Positions 10,457-19,253 of a stretch of DNA of 64,000 bases are shown here, in pieces. Numbering within the stretch: position 1 is the first letter of the stretch; the number at the start of each line of letters is the position of its first letter. Origin of the DNA: Micromonospora antibiotica. GTDB taxonomy: Bacteria; Actinomycetota; Actinomycetes; Mycobacteriales; Micromonosporaceae. The notes below the pieces were generated by a model that made no database searches, had not been told where the DNA came from, and saw only the letters and a program-made list of their open reading frames with translations. A program made the translations under genes and the position numbers. The stretch lies in the NCBI RefSeq assembly GCF_017599305.1, contig NZ_JAGFWR010000001.1, forward strand, positions 868,001 through 932,000. Direction: 5' to 3'.

Positions 10457-11563
10457 TCAGACGCCGTGCGGGATGGCGTCCCAGCCCTCGACCTGCTGCG
10501 GCTTGCGGGTGCCCGGGCCGACGTACCGGGCCGACGGGCGGACCAGCCGCTGGAGCTTCTTCTGCTCCAGGATGTGCGCCGACCAGCCGCCCATCCGGGC
10601 GCAGGTGAACATCGAGGTGAACATGTGCGCCGGCACCTCGGCGAAGTCGAGCACCACGGCCGACCAGAACTCGACGTTGGTGGCGAGGACGCGGTCCGGG
10701 CGGCGGGCCTGGAGCTCGGCCAGGGCGGCCTTCTCCAGCGCCTCGGCCACCTCGAAACGCGGTGCGCCCAGCTCCCGGGCGGTGCGCCGGAGCACCCGGG
10801 CGCGCGGGTCCTCGGCCCGGTAGACGCGGTGGCCGAAGCCCATCAGCCGCTCGCCCCGGTCGAGGACACCCTTGACGTACCCCTCGGCGTCACCGCTGCG
10901 CTCGACGGCCTCCAGCATGGTGAGCACCCGCGACGGGGCGCCGCCGTGCAGCGGGCCGGAGAGCGCGCCGATGCCCGACGAGATGCAGGCCGCCGCGTCG
11001 GCCCCGGTGGAGGCGACGATCCGGGCGGTGAAGGTCGAGGCGTTCAGGCCGTGCTCGGCGGCCGAGATGAAGTACGCGTCGACGGCCTTGACGTGCCGGG
11101 GATCCGGCTCGCCCCGCCAGCGCTTCATGAACCGCTCGACGATCGTCTCCGCCTTGTCGATCTCCTTCTGCGGCACCGCCGGCAGGCCCAGGCCACGCGC
11201 GGACTGGGCGACGAAGGAGAGCGCGGTGACCGAGACCCGGGCCAGGTCGGCGCGGGCCTGCGAGTCGGAGATGTCGAGCAGCTGACTGAGCCCCCAGTAC
11301 GGGGCGAGCATCGCGACCGCGGACTGCACGTCGACGCGGATGTCACCGGAGTGCACCGGCACCGGGAACGGCTCGGCGGGCGGCAGGCCGGGGCCGAAAC
11401 GCCCGTCGACCAGCAGCGCCCAGACGTTGCCGAAGGAGACCTGGCCGATCAGATCCTCGATGTCCACGCCCCGGTAGCGCAGCGCGCCACCCTCGCGGTC
11501 CGGCTCGGCGATCTCTGTCTCGAAGGCCACGACGCCTTCGAGGCCCGGTTTGAAGTCGGCCAT
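10457..11563 (-). CDS. Citrate synthase 2 (actinobacterial type)
   Basis: A 368-residue citrate synthase that condenses oxaloacetate with acetyl-CoA or, in some relatives, propionyl-CoA to give methylcitrate. Catalytic His171 lies in AAEHGLNAS and His245 in GFGHRVYRAEDPR. Where classical enzymes have NVDFYSG with the third catalytic residue Asp, this protein has NVEFWSA with Glu298, as I recall for the actinobacterial citrate synthase 2 group. The start is ATG 11563 with AGGAGA seven bases upstream; an in-frame upstream start lacks this. It is divergent from pdxH. Substrate preference cannot be read from sequence. Confidence 0.9.
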   Translation of the reverse strand: MADFKPGLEGVVAFETEIAEPDREGGALRYRGVDIEDLIGQVSFGNVWALLVDGRFGPGLPPAEPFPVPVHSGDIRVDVQSAVAMLAPYWGLSQLLDISDSQARADLARVSVTALSFVAQSARGLGLPAVPQKEIDKAETIVERFMKRWRGEPDPRHVKAVDAYFISAAEHGLNASTFTARIVASTGADAAACISSGIGALSGPLHGGAPSRVLTMLEAVERSGDAEGYVKGVLDRGERLMGFGHRVYRAEDPRARVLRRTARELGAPRFEVAEALEKAALAELQARRPDRVLATNVEFWSAVVLDFAEVPAHMFTSMFTCARMGGWSAHILEQKKLQRLVRPSARYVGPGTRKPQQVEGWDAIPHGV

Positions 11564-11804
11564 GTCGTCTCCTGGCTTCTGGCTCGGTGCGCCCGCCACG
11601 GGCTCGGTCCGGCCCGGTACCTAAGGCGACCCTCAGTGATGTGTTCTCGCCATCTTGCCTGGTGAGTAACCAAGCGCGCGACCCGCTGCGACTGTGCTGC
11701 ACGCGACATCCCCGCCGCTGGACGCCGGGGCGCTCTCCGTGAGACTGATCAGTGGGCTGGCCAGCGTCTCCAGACGCCGGATGCCCGGCGAGAGGGAGAA
11801 CGAC

Positions 11805-12464
11805 GTGACGGGCGACACACCCGCCCTGGCGGCGATGCGCAACGAGTACGCCGCCGACCGGGGCCTTTCCGAGCCGGACCTGGCCGCCGACTGGCCCACC
11901 CAGTTCGGCCGCTGGCTCGCCGACGCGGTCGCGGCCGGGCTGCCCGAGCCCAACGCGATGGTCCTCGGCACCGCCGACGCCACCGGCCGGCCCAGCGGCC
12001 GGACCGTGCTGCTCAAGGAGTACGACCCGCAGGGGTTCGTCTTCTTCACCAACCACTCCTCGCGCAAGGGCGTCGAGCTGGCCGCCAACCCGTGGGCCAG
12101 CCTGGTCTTCCCCTGGTTCGCGATGCAGCGGCAGGTGGTGGTGACCGGTCGGGTGGAGCACGTCGACCGGGCCGGAACCGAGGCGTACTTCGCCACCCGG
12201 CCGCGCGGCTCCCAGCTCGGGGCCTGGGCCAGCACCCAGTCCGAGGTGGTGCCGGACCGGGCCGCGCTGGAGGAGGCGTACCGGGCGGCGGAGCAGCGTT
12301 TCCCGGCCGGCACGCCGGTCCCGGCGCCCCCGCACTGGGGTGGGTTCCTGGTCCGGCCGCAGACGGTGGAGTTCTGGCAGGGCCGGGCCGGTCGGCTGCA
12401 CGACCGGCTGCGGTTCCGTGGGGTCGAGGGGGGCGGCTGGGCCGTCGAGCGGCTGGCCCCGTGA
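11805..12464 (+). CDS. pdxH: Pyridoxamine 5'-phosphate oxidase
   Basis: A 219-residue FMN enzyme oxidising pyridoxamine/pyridoxine 5'-phosphate to PLP. Family motifs: [16 protein letters not shown] at the N-terminus, [23 protein letters not shown] (FMN site, about 48-70), [37 protein letters not shown], and the C-terminal [17 protein letters not shown] that binds substrate. GTG 11805 with GAGAGGGAG upstream fits better than ATG 11781. PLP is the cofactor of SerC encoded nearby. It overlaps the next gene by four bases (GTGA). Confidence 0.93.
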   Translation: MTGDTPALAAMRNEYAADRGLSEPDLAADWPTQFGRWLADAVAAGLPEPNAMVLGTADATGRPSGRTVLLKEYDPQGFVFFTNHSSRKGVELAANPWASLVFPWFAMQRQVVVTGRVEHVDRAGTEAYFATRPRGSQLGAWASTQSEVVPDRAALEEAYRAAEQRFPAGTPVPAPPHWGGFLVRPQTVEFWQGRAGRLHDRLRFRGVEGGGWAVERLAP

Positions 12465-13753
12465 CCGCCGTCAAACCGGCCCGGACGGGTCGGGCCCGGC
12501 GGCTGGCCATCGACCTGCGACCGCTGCGGGTCCCCGCGTACCGCCGGATGTGGCTCGGCAACACGGTGGCGATGTTCGGGTTTCAATTCACCGCGGTCGC
12601 CGTTCCGGTGGAGATGTACGCGCTGACCCGGGACTCGTTCTGGGTCGGGCTGCTCGGGGTGGCCGGGTTCCTGCCGCTGCTGGTCTTCGGCCTCTGGGGC
12701 GGGGCGGTGGCCGACGCCCGGGACCGGCGGCGGGTGCTGCTGGTCGGCTCGGCGCTGCTCTGGGTGTCGATGCTCGGCCTGCTCGGGCACGCGCTGTCCG
12801 GCCTCGGCAGCCCGGTGCTGCTGCTGGCGTTGGTGACCGTGCACTCGGTCGCGTTCGCGATCAGCTCGCCGGCCCGTTCGGCGATCCTGCCCCGGCTGCT
12901 CCCGCCCGAGCTGGTCCCGGCGGGCACCACCCTGAACTACACCACCTTCACCGCCGCGTCGGTGGCCGGCCCGCTCGCCGCCGGCCTGGTCTTCGCCACC
13001 TTCGGCACCGACACCGGGCTGCCCGTCGCCTACGCGGCCGACGCGCTGCTGTTCACCGCGCTGGTGGTGGCGACGGTCCGGCTGCCCGCGATGCCCCCGG
13101 CCCCACCGGCCGAGGGGGAGGCGCGTCGGGGTGGCCTGGCCGGCATCCTCGACGGGTTCCGCTACCTGGCGACCACACCGGTGCTGCTCTCCTCGTTCGC
13201 CATCGACCTGATCGCGATGATCCTGGCCATGCCCCGGGCGCTCTTCCCCGAGGTGGCGCAGGAACGGTTCGGCGGCGGGGCGGCGGTGGGGTGGCTCTAC
13301 AGCGCCATCGCGATCGGCGCGATGCTGGGCGGCCTGACCTCCGGTTGGATCGGCCGGCTTCGGCGGCAGGGGCTCGCCCTGGTGGTGGCGGTGGTCGGCT
13401 GGGGGCTGGCCATCGCGGCGGCCGGGCTGGCCCGCCAGCTCTGGCTGGTGGTGCTGCTGCTCGCGGTGGCCGGGGCGGCGGACCTGGTCAGCGCGGTGCT
13501 GCGGCAGTCGATGCTGCTGGTCTACGCGCCGGACCGGATGCGGGGCCGGCTCCAGGGGGTGAACACGGTGGTGGTGGCCGGCGGGCCACGGCTGGGCGAC
13601 CTGCGGGCCGGGGCGATGGCCGCCGGGTTCGGTGGTGGCGTCGCCTGGGTGGCCGGCGGGCTGTTCTCGGCCGGGCTGGCGGTGCTGCTGGTGGCGTGCT
13701 TCCCGGCCCTGCTGCGCTACCGGGCCGGCTCGGTGACCGAGGACCGCCGCTGA
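12461..13753 (+). CDS. MFS transporter (EntS-like)
   Basis: A 430-residue, 12-helix MFS protein, translationally coupled to pdxH (GTGA overlap). It shows [22 protein letters not shown] at the start, [17 protein letters not shown] (motif A) and [27 protein letters not shown], typical of the EntS/TMS3 branch. The central loop at about 205-225 is rich in Pro and Glu. The substrate is unknown. The coupling to a vitamin B6 enzyme could be incidental, since the pair also shares a promoter region with citrate synthase. Confidence 0.85.
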   Translation: MTAVKPARTGRARRLAIDLRPLRVPAYRRMWLGNTVAMFGFQFTAVAVPVEMYALTRDSFWVGLLGVAGFLPLLVFGLWGGAVADARDRRRVLLVGSALLWVSMLGLLGHALSGLGSPVLLLALVTVHSVAFAISSPARSAILPRLLPPELVPAGTTLNYTTFTAASVAGPLAAGLVFATFGTDTGLPVAYAADALLFTALVVATVRLPAMPPAPPAEGEARRGGLAGILDGFRYLATTPVLLSSFAIDLIAMILAMPRALFPEVAQERFGGGAAVGWLYSAIAIGAMLGGLTSGWIGRLRRQGLALVVAVVGWGLAIAAAGLARQLWLVVLLLAVAGAADLVSAVLRQSMLLVYAPDRMRGRLQGVNTVVVAGGPRLGDLRAGAMAAGFGGGVAWVAGGLFSAGLAVLLVACFPALLRYRAGSVTEDRR

Positions 13754-13821
13754 CCGCGCGCCAGGTGGGACGGGCCAGCCGGGTCCGGCGGGCGGGCCAG
13801 GGCACCGACTAGGGTCACGAC

Positions 13822-14751
13822 ATGGACAACGCCATGCACCGGCCGCCCTCGGGGACACAGTGGACCATCGCCGCCGACGGCCACGAGGCCGTCATCGTCG
13901 AGGTCGGCGGTGGGGTTCGGACGTACCGGCGCGACGGGGTGGACTACCTCGACGGGTACGCCGAGGACGAGATCAGCCCCGGCAGCGCCGGACACGTGCT
14001 GGCCCCCTGGCCGAACCGGATCAGGGACGGGAAGTACACCTTCGGGGACCGGTCTTTGCAGCTCGACCTGACCGAGCCGACCCGGGGGGTCGCCCTGCAC
14101 GGCCTGGTCAACTGGGTGCGCTGGCAGCTGATCGAGGAGTCCGCCGACACGGTCACCCTCGGTTACGACCTGCCGCCGACCCCGGGTTACCCGTGGTCGT
14201 TGCGGCTGCGTACCCGGTGGAGTGTCGGGGCGGACGGGTTGCGCGGCGAGCACGAGGTGACCAACACCGGGGGCGAGGCCGCGCCGTTCGGGTTCTCCGT
14301 GCACCCCTACCTGCGGCTGGCCGGGGTCGCGGTGGACGACCTCACGATGCGGTTGCCGGCCCGCAGCCGGTTGCAGGTCGACGCCCGGCTGCTGCCGATC
14401 GGGGCGACCCCGGTGGCCGGCACCGAGTACGACTGGACCAGCCCCCGCCCGATCGGTGCCGCGCAGCTCGACCTCTGCTTCGGTGACGTGATCCGGGACT
14501 CCGACGGCGGCTCGTCGGTGACCCTGACCGCCCCCGACGACGCGGACGGGGTGCACCTCTGGGCGGACCGCGAGTTCGGCTGGTGGCAGGTCTTCACCGG
14601 TGACGCGCTCACCGGTGAGCGGCACCGCCGGTCGGTGGCGGTGGAGCCGATGACCTGCCCGCCCGACGCGTTCCGGTCCGGCCGGGACGTGATCGCGCTG
14701 GCCCCGGGGGAGACCTGGCGGGGCAACTGGGGCATCCGGCCCGGGGTCTGA
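13822..14751 (+). CDS. Aldose 1-epimerase family protein
   Basis: A 309-residue galactose-mutarotase-like protein, which interconverts alpha and beta anomers of aldoses. Visible marks are LAPWPNRIRDGKYTF, RGVALHGLVNW with the substrate-binding His, and PFGFSVHPYLRL with the second conserved His. Then come LDLCF near residue 215 and WADREFGWWQVFTGDAL near 250, where family members keep aromatic substrate contacts. The ATG lies six bases after TAGGGT (13810-13815), predicting a leaderless mRNA. The nitroreductase gene follows after two bases, so the two are probably cotranscribed. Confidence 0.87.
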   Translation: MDNAMHRPPSGTQWTIAADGHEAVIVEVGGGVRTYRRDGVDYLDGYAEDEISPGSAGHVLAPWPNRIRDGKYTFGDRSLQLDLTEPTRGVALHGLVNWVRWQLIEESADTVTLGYDLPPTPGYPWSLRLRTRWSVGADGLRGEHEVTNTGGEAAPFGFSVHPYLRLAGVAVDDLTMRLPARSRLQVDARLLPIGATPVAGTEYDWTSPRPIGAAQLDLCFGDVIRDSDGGSSVTLTAPDDADGVHLWADREFGWWQVFTGDALTGERHRRSVAVEPMTCPPDAFRSGRDVIALAPGETWRGNWGIRPGV

Positions 14752-14753
14752 GC

Positions 14754-15356
14754 ATGGAGTTCGGCGAGGTGGTCCGGCGTCGCCGGATGGTACGCAACTA
14801 CGACCCGGACCGGCCGGTCCCGCCGGAGGTGGTGGACCGGCTGCTCGACCACGCGGTCCGGGCGCCGTCGGCGGGCTTCGCCCAGGGCTGGGGTTTCCTG
14901 GTGCTGGAGGAGCCGGCGGACCGGGAGCGGTTCTGGGCGGCGGCCACCCCCTCGGGCGGTGGCCGCGACCGGTGGCTGGCGGGGATGCGCCGCGCCCCGC
15001 TGATCGTGGTGCCGCACGCCAACCGGTCGGTCTACCTGGAGCGGTACGCGGAGCCGGACAAAGGGTGGGCGGACCGTTCGGAGGACCGCTGGCCGGTGCC
15101 CTACTGGTACGTCGACACCGGCTTCGCCGCGCTGCTGATGCTGCTCACCGCCGTGGACGAGGGGTTGGGGGCGTGTTTCTTCGGCATTCCGCCCGACCGG
15201 TCGGCGGCGTACCGGGAGGCGTTCGGGGTGCCGCCGGATTACCATCCGATCGGCGCAGTAACGGTGGGTTACCGAGCGACTGACCATCGGTCACCGTCGC
15301 TGCGGCGGGGGCGTCGGCCGGTGGACGAGGTGGTCCGGCGCGGTCGGTGGAGTTGA
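14754..15356 (+). CDS. Nitroreductase family protein
   Basis: A 200-residue FMN-dependent oxidoreductase of the nitroreductase fold. The N-terminal FMN-phosphate motif RRRRMVRNYDPDRPVPPEVVDRLLDHAVRAPSAGFAQG is clear (about 8-45). Later come YVDTGFAALLMLLTAVDEGLGACFFG and FGVPPDYHPIGAVTVGY, typical of the family. The C-terminus is basic. The donor is probably NAD(P)H. The substrate is unknown; family members reduce nitro groups, flavins or quinones. It is cotranscribed with the epimerase gene. Confidence 0.87.
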   Translation: MEFGEVVRRRRMVRNYDPDRPVPPEVVDRLLDHAVRAPSAGFAQGWGFLVLEEPADRERFWAAATPSGGGRDRWLAGMRRAPLIVVPHANRSVYLERYAEPDKGWADRSEDRWPVPYWYVDTGFAALLMLLTAVDEGLGACFFGIPPDRSAAYREAFGVPPDYHPIGAVTVGYRATDHRSPSLRRGRRPVDEVVRRGRWS

Positions 15357-15438
15357 TGCCGGTTCGTACCCTGCGCAGTGGGTGACGGAGCGAGAGAAAC
15401 CGACAACGGGGAGCAAAACGCGGTGTGGCAGGGGCGGA

Positions 15439-15535
15439 TAGGCTGGCACCGTCATCGGTGCCGCATGGCGCGGCACCTCGGCGTGACCCGGCATCACGCC
15501 GAGGGTCGGCCTGACCACGGGGAGGGGAGCGTGCC
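15439..15535 (+). promoter_or_regulatory. Promoter and structured leader with a possible 24-codon uORF
   Basis: TAGGCT at 15439-15444 could be a -10 box, giving a leader of about 85 bases. The leader holds overlapping dyads: GGCACC-N6-GGTGCC (15445-15462), GTGCCGC-N5-GCGGCAC (15458-15476) and GCGTGA-N7-TCACGC (15481-15499). An ATG at 15465 opens 24 codons with four histidines, and its stop overlaps the GTG at 15536. Confidence 0.4.
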
Positions 15536-15841
15536 GTGATTTTCCGAGCGGTCCGGGACGGGCGTCCCTACCCGGAACACAACCTGACTCTCAAACAGTG
15601 GGCGGAGATCCCACCGCGCCCGCTGCGGCTCGACCAGCTCATCACCACCAAGCGTGAGCTGGCACTCGACAAGCTCCTCGCCGAGGACTCCACCTTCTAT
15701 GGCGACCTGTTCCCGCACGTGGTCGAGTGGGGCGGCGGCCTCTACCTGGAAGACGGCCTGCACCGGGCGCTGCGGGCGGCGTTGCAGCAACGCAACCAGA
15801 TCCACGCCCGGGTGCTGGTCTACACCGGCCAGCCCGAGTGA
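15536..15841 (+). CDS. Conserved hypothetical protein with a ParB-like look
   Basis: I recognise this 101-residue protein only as a conserved actinobacterial type without an assigned role. It starts MIFRAVRDGRPYPEHNLTL and has RLDQLITTKRELALDKLLAEDSTFYGDLFPHVV. The C-terminal LEDGLHRALRAALQQRNQIHARVL recalls the end of ParB/Srx-like folds (DGxHRxxAA), but that is inference. GGGGAGGGGA precedes GTG 15536 by a few bases. It is followed after 32 bases by the acyl-CoA dehydrogenase gene. Confidence 0.65.
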   Translation: MIFRAVRDGRPYPEHNLTLKQWAEIPPRPLRLDQLITTKRELALDKLLAEDSTFYGDLFPHVVEWGGGLYLEDGLHRALRAALQQRNQIHARVLVYTGQPE

Positions 15842-15873
15842 CGCCCGCCTGAGCACTCGTTAAGGTGGCGGCC

Positions 15874-17037
15874 ATGGGCACCGTACTGGACCTGCTGGAC
15901 GTCGACGCCTCGCTGAGCGAGGAGGAACGGCAGATCCGGGCCGTCGTCCGCCGGCTCGTCGACGACCGGGTCCGCCCGCACGTCGCCGGCTGGTACGAGG
16001 ACGGCCGCGTCCCGGCGCGCGAGCTGGCCCGGGAATTCGGCCGGCTCGGCCTACTCGGCATGCACCTGACCGGGTACGGCTGCGCCGGCGCCCCGGCCGT
16101 CGCGTACGGGCTGGCCTGCCTGGAGCTGGAGGCCGGCGACTCCGGTGTCCGCTCCCTGGTGTCGGTGCAGGGTTCGCTGGCCATGTACGCCATCTGGCGC
16201 TTCGGCAGCGAGGACCACAAGCAACGCTGGCTGCCCGCGATGGCCACCGGTGAGGCGATCGGCTGCTTCGGCCTGACCGAGCCCGACCACGGCTCCGACC
16301 CGGCCTCGATGACCACCCGGGCCCGCCGCGACGGCGACGACTGGATTCTCGACGGCGCGAAAATGTGGATCACCAATGCGCCGATCGCCGACGTCGGGGT
16401 GATCTGGGCCCGCACCGACGAGGGGGTGCGGGGTTTCCTCGTACCGATGGACAGCCCCGGGGTGACGGCGCGGGAGATCCGCCGCAAGATGTCGCTGCGC
16501 GCCTCGGTGACCGGCGAGATCGCCCTCGACGGGGTCCGGCTGCCGGCGGACGCCCTGCTGCCGGCGGCGGTCGGGCTGCGGGCACCGCTGAGCTGCCTGA
16601 CCGAGGCCCGGCAGGGCATCGTCTGGGGCGCGCTCGGCGCGGCCCGCGACTGCCTGGAAACCACCCTGTCGTACGCCGCCACCCGCACCCAGTTCGGCCG
16701 GCCGCTCGCCGGGTTCCAACTCACCCAGGCCAAACTCGCCGACATGGCCGTGGAGTGGAACAAAGGGCTGCTGCTCGCCCTGCACCTGGGCCGGCTGGCC
16801 GACGCGGGAACACTGCGACCCGACCAGGTCAGCGTGGGCAAGCTGAACAACGTGCGGGAGGCGCTGACGATCGCCCGGCAGTGCCGGACGATCCTCGGCG
16901 CGAACGGGGTGTCCGGCGAGTACCCGGTGATGCGGCACGCCAACAACCTGGAGAGCGTGCTCACCTACGAGGGCACCTCCGAGATCCACCAGCTGGTCAT
17001 CGGGCAGCGGCTCACTGGGCTGTCCGCCTTCGGCTGA
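15874..17037 (+). CDS. Acyl-CoA dehydrogenase, glutaryl-CoA dehydrogenase type
   Basis: A 387-residue FAD flavoprotein. The best family fit is glutaryl-CoA dehydrogenase, which oxidises and decarboxylates glutaryl-CoA to crotonyl-CoA in lysine/tryptophan breakdown. The catalytic base is Glu366 in TYEGTSEIHQLVIG. The Arg in GDSGVRSLVSVQGSL matches the glutarate-binding Arg of the human enzyme. Also present are CFGLTEPDHGSDPASM, WITNAPIADVGVIWAR and KMSLRASVTGEI. TAAGGT (15861-15866) lies seven bases before the ATG, either as a -10 box (leaderless) or as a weak ribosome site. No partner flavoprotein or CoA ligase is nearby, so the pathway is not confirmed. Confidence 0.82.
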   Translation: MGTVLDLLDVDASLSEEERQIRAVVRRLVDDRVRPHVAGWYEDGRVPARELAREFGRLGLLGMHLTGYGCAGAPAVAYGLACLELEAGDSGVRSLVSVQGSLAMYAIWRFGSEDHKQRWLPAMATGEAIGCFGLTEPDHGSDPASMTTRARRDGDDWILDGAKMWITNAPIADVGVIWARTDEGVRGFLVPMDSPGVTAREIRRKMSLRASVTGEIALDGVRLPADALLPAAVGLRAPLSCLTEARQGIVWGALGAARDCLETTLSYAATRTQFGRPLAGFQLTQAKLADMAVEWNKGLLLALHLGRLADAGTLRPDQVSVGKLNNVREALTIARQCRTILGANGVSGEYPVMRHANNLESVLTYEGTSEIHQLVIGQRLTGLSAFG

Positions 17038-17138
17038 CGACCGCCCGTCACCCGTTCGGGGCGCTCGCCGCGCGCGCGTCGCACGGTGGCCGTACCGTCA
17101 TCGACAGAGGCACGTGTCTGACGAGGACGGTGAGGGCG

Positions 17139-17906
17139 ATGGCCCGCGACGGTGAGACCCCCCAGAGTGAGTTCCCCGGCTACCCGACCGCCGACACACT
17201 GCGCACCCGGTCGGGCGACCCGGTCGACCCCGACACCCCACCGGCCGACCCGCCCCGCACCGGTGGCGGCCCGGCCCGGGGGCTGCTCTGGGTGCTCGGC
17301 GCGGCGGCGCTGGTCGTGGTGGTGCTGCTCGGTACGCAGGTGACCGGGCTCTTCCCGGACTTCCGCAACCCGTTCGCCAAGGAACAGACCGACCGCAGCC
17401 AGCCGCCGCTGCTCAAATCGATCCAGGACCTCAGCCGCTACGTCGCGGCCGAGGGCAACTTCCAGGTCGTGGTCGACCTTCAGAACGACCGTAAGAACGT
17501 GCCGGAGTTCCTGCTCAACCAGCGGACCCTCTTCGTCGGGGCGGGCAGCGTCGAGGCGTACGTGGACTTCGGCAAGATCGGCGAGGGGGCGGTGGTGCCG
17601 TCCGCCGACGGCAAGTCCGTCGAGATCAAGCTGCCCGCGCCGCAGCTCGGCCAGACCAACCTCGACATGGACAAGAGCTACGTCTTCGCCGAGGAACGCG
17701 GCCTGTTCAACCGGATCGGTGACCTGGTCCAGGGCGACCCCAACCGGCAGCAGCAGGTCTACCGGATGGCCGAGGAGCGGATCACCACGGCGGCCCGGGA
17801 CAGCGGGCTGGCCAAGCGCGCCGAGGAGAACACCCGCAAGATGTTGGAGGGCCTGCTCCGCTCGCTCGGCTACGAAAAGATCACCATCACCTACACGGCC
17901 CCCTGA
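17139..17906 (+). CDS. DUF4230 membrane-anchored protein
   Basis: A 255-residue protein with a hydrophilic, proline-rich N-terminus (1-47), one transmembrane helix (about 48-68) and an extracytoplasmic DUF4230 domain (about 85-250). The domain contains LQDLSRYVAAEGNFQVVVDLQ-like and VPEFLLNQRTLFVGAGSVEAYVDF segments. Function is unknown. The long frame open upstream across the preceding gene is an artefact of GC content. The ATG at 17139 has GAGG just before it. It converges on the PspC gene across a repeat-rich spacer. Confidence 0.82.
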   Translation: MARDGETPQSEFPGYPTADTLRTRSGDPVDPDTPPADPPRTGGGPARGLLWVLGAAALVVVVLLGTQVTGLFPDFRNPFAKEQTDRSQPPLLKSIQDLSRYVAAEGNFQVVVDLQNDRKNVPEFLLNQRTLFVGAGSVEAYVDFGKIGEGAVVPSADGKSVEIKLPAPQLGQTNLDMDKSYVFAEERGLFNRIGDLVQGDPNRQQQVYRMAEERITTAARDSGLAKRAEENTRKMLEGLLRSLGYEKITITYTAP

Positions 17907-18368
17907 CCCGCAGCGCCCCACCGTCCGCGCCCCGGCCAACCCCGCAGCCCCTCACCGCGAACACCAGCCCACAGCACCACGCCCAACGGCGCCCCGGTGC
18001 CCCCGGTGGTCCCGGTGGTCCCGGTGCCCCCGGTGGTCCCGGTGCCCCCGGTGGTCCCGGTGATCAAGAGGTTTACGTCATTCTTGATCTTCAATTTGAC
18101 GTAAACCTCTTGATCACCGCGTGTAACCCCACCTGCACGCTGTCGACGGGTGATTGATCGGGTGGGGGCTTGTGGATGTCGATGGGGTTGGTGTCAGGGG
18201 GGTGGGAACGCCAGGATGCCGCCACCCTGGGACGGGAGGCGGCATCCACGGTGACCGGGCGACGCCCGGCGCGGCGGCAGCGATGCGATCTTCGTCGGGC
18301 GGCGCGGCGGCAGCGATGCGCCTCGTCGGGCGGCGGCGCTGCGGTCTTCGTCGGGCGGCCCGGCGCGG
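17907..18368. other. Repeat-bearing spacer between convergent genes
   Basis: 462 bases with no credible gene. From about 17998 to 18060 runs an imperfect 9-bp-periodic array of CCCGGTGGT and CCCGGTGCC units. It leads straight into the long inverted repeat at 18059-18118. The rest, up to the PspC stop, has CGGGCGGCG-type short repeats near 18285-18365. Confidence 0.6.
18059..18118. repeat. 22-bp perfect inverted repeat, module TGATCAAGAGGTTT
   Basis: Perfect arms at 18059-18080 and 18097-18118, loop of 16 bases. The arms contain TGATCAAGAGGTTTACGTCA. The same module, with one base changed, forms the arms at 50384-50445. The element is AT-richer than its surroundings and lies between two convergent genes, so it may serve as a bidirectional terminator. 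Confidence 0.8.
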
Positions 18369-18575
18369 TCAGTAGGTGGTGGTGGCGTAGCGGTCCTCGT
18401 TGGGCATCAGGATCCACAGCACCAGGTAGACGATCACCTGCGTGCCGGGCAGCAGCAGGGACAGCAGGAACAGCAGCCGGACCAGGGTGGCCGAGGTGTT
18501 GAACCGGCGGGCCAGGCCGGCACAGACACCGGCGAGCATGCGCCCCTCGCGGGGTCGGACCAGTTTGCGACTCAT
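18369..18575 (-). CDS. PspC domain protein
   Basis: A 68-residue protein that is almost entirely a PspC domain: RKLVRPREGRMLAGVCAGLARRFN (about 3-26), then a hydrophobic helix LVRLLFLLSLLLPGTQVIVYLVLWILMP (about 31-58). PspC proteins act in envelope stress or regulate membrane-bound signalling; the role of this short actinobacterial form is unknown. It is expected in the cytoplasmic membrane. It stands alone between repeat-rich spacers, divergent from sdaA. Confidence 0.85.
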   Translation of the reverse strand: MSRKLVRPREGRMLAGVCAGLARRFNTSATLVRLLFLLSLLLPGTQVIVYLVLWILMPNEDRYATTTY

Positions 18576-18722
18576 CGTCTAACTCCACTCTGCGGCGATC
18601 CGCCGCGCTGCATTCCACGGTAGGAAGGGGTGGCCACCTTGCCCTCCGTCCCGAGAGTGATCCGGTGACCCCGTACCCGTAGGTGGTTACCCGAGTCGGC
18701 CCCGGCTGATGCTCCGGGCGCT

Positions 18723-18838
18723 GCCCGCGCTGTCTGGCCGTTGCCCGCGTTGCCCGCGCTGTCTGGCCGTTGCCCGCGTTGCCCGCGCTGTCTGGCCGTT
18801 GCCCGCGTTGCCCGCGCTGTCTGGCCGTTGCCCGCGTT
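18723..18838. repeat. Tandem repeat, 29 bp x 4
   Basis: Four identical 29-bp copies in direct tandem (starts at 18723, 18752, 18781, 18810), each built of two related GCCCGCG pieces around CTGTCTGGCCGTT. A degenerate partial copy follows to about 18870. There are no unique spacers, so this is a minisatellite, not a CRISPR array. Confidence 0.9.
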
Positions 18839-18896
18839 GCCCGCCGCTGCCCGCGCTGCCTGCCACGGCTCGCGCCGCCTACCCCGGTGGTTCAGG

Positions 18897-18980
18897 CACC
18901 AAGATCACGCTCGACCCTGGTTGTAGTGGCCTCGCCGCGCAGGGATGCCACTACAACCAGGATCGAGCACGATCTTGGTG
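18897..18980. repeat. 34-bp inverted repeat, module GATCGTGCTCGATCC
   Basis: Arms at 18897-18930 and 18947-18980 pair at 31 of 34 positions around a 16-base loop. The right arm, read on the other strand, contains GATCGTGCTCGATCC, which recurs in the inverted repeat near 34121-34196. The outer end of the right arm fuses with the 7-bp repeat that follows. Confidence 0.8.
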
Positions 18981-19069
18981 CGGGGTGCGGGGTGCGGGGT
19001 GCGGGGTGCGGGGTGCGGGGTGCGGGGTGCGGGGTGCGGGGTGCGGGGTGCGGGGTGCGGGGTGCGGGG
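18979..19069 (+). repeat. G-rich heptamer repeat TGCGGGG x 13
   Basis: Thirteen exact copies of TGCGGGG from 18979 to 19069, then a broken fourteenth. Two or three more related copies occur near 19085-19100. Each unit offers a run of four G, so the strand could fold into G-quadruplexes. It lies about 185 bases before the sdaA start and within no gene. Confidence 0.9.
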
Positions 19070-19253
19070 TGCGGGAAGGGGAACGGGGTGCGGGGTGCGG
19101 GGACAGGAAGGGGTGGGGTGGGGTGGGCGGGTAGGCTCGCCGGTCGACACCGCCCCCACCCCGGGCGGGATCAGCAGGTCACCGGCGGACCCCGGGTGGC
19201 CACGGACCCGGCCCGGCCCCGGCACCACCGGGCGACGGCGAGGAAGCGCAGCG

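Noticed and set aside
16365..17138. N-terminal extension of the DUF4230 protein across the acyl-CoA dehydrogenase gene
   Set aside because: The extension is out of frame with a real gene and has no family match.
17998..18160. Collagen-like Gly-Gly-Pro translation of the 9-bp array
   Set aside because: It has no start codon or ribosome site and runs into the inverted repeat; best read as repetitive DNA.
18723..18838. CRISPR array
   Set aside because: The units are directly adjacent without unique spacers, and no cas genes are present.
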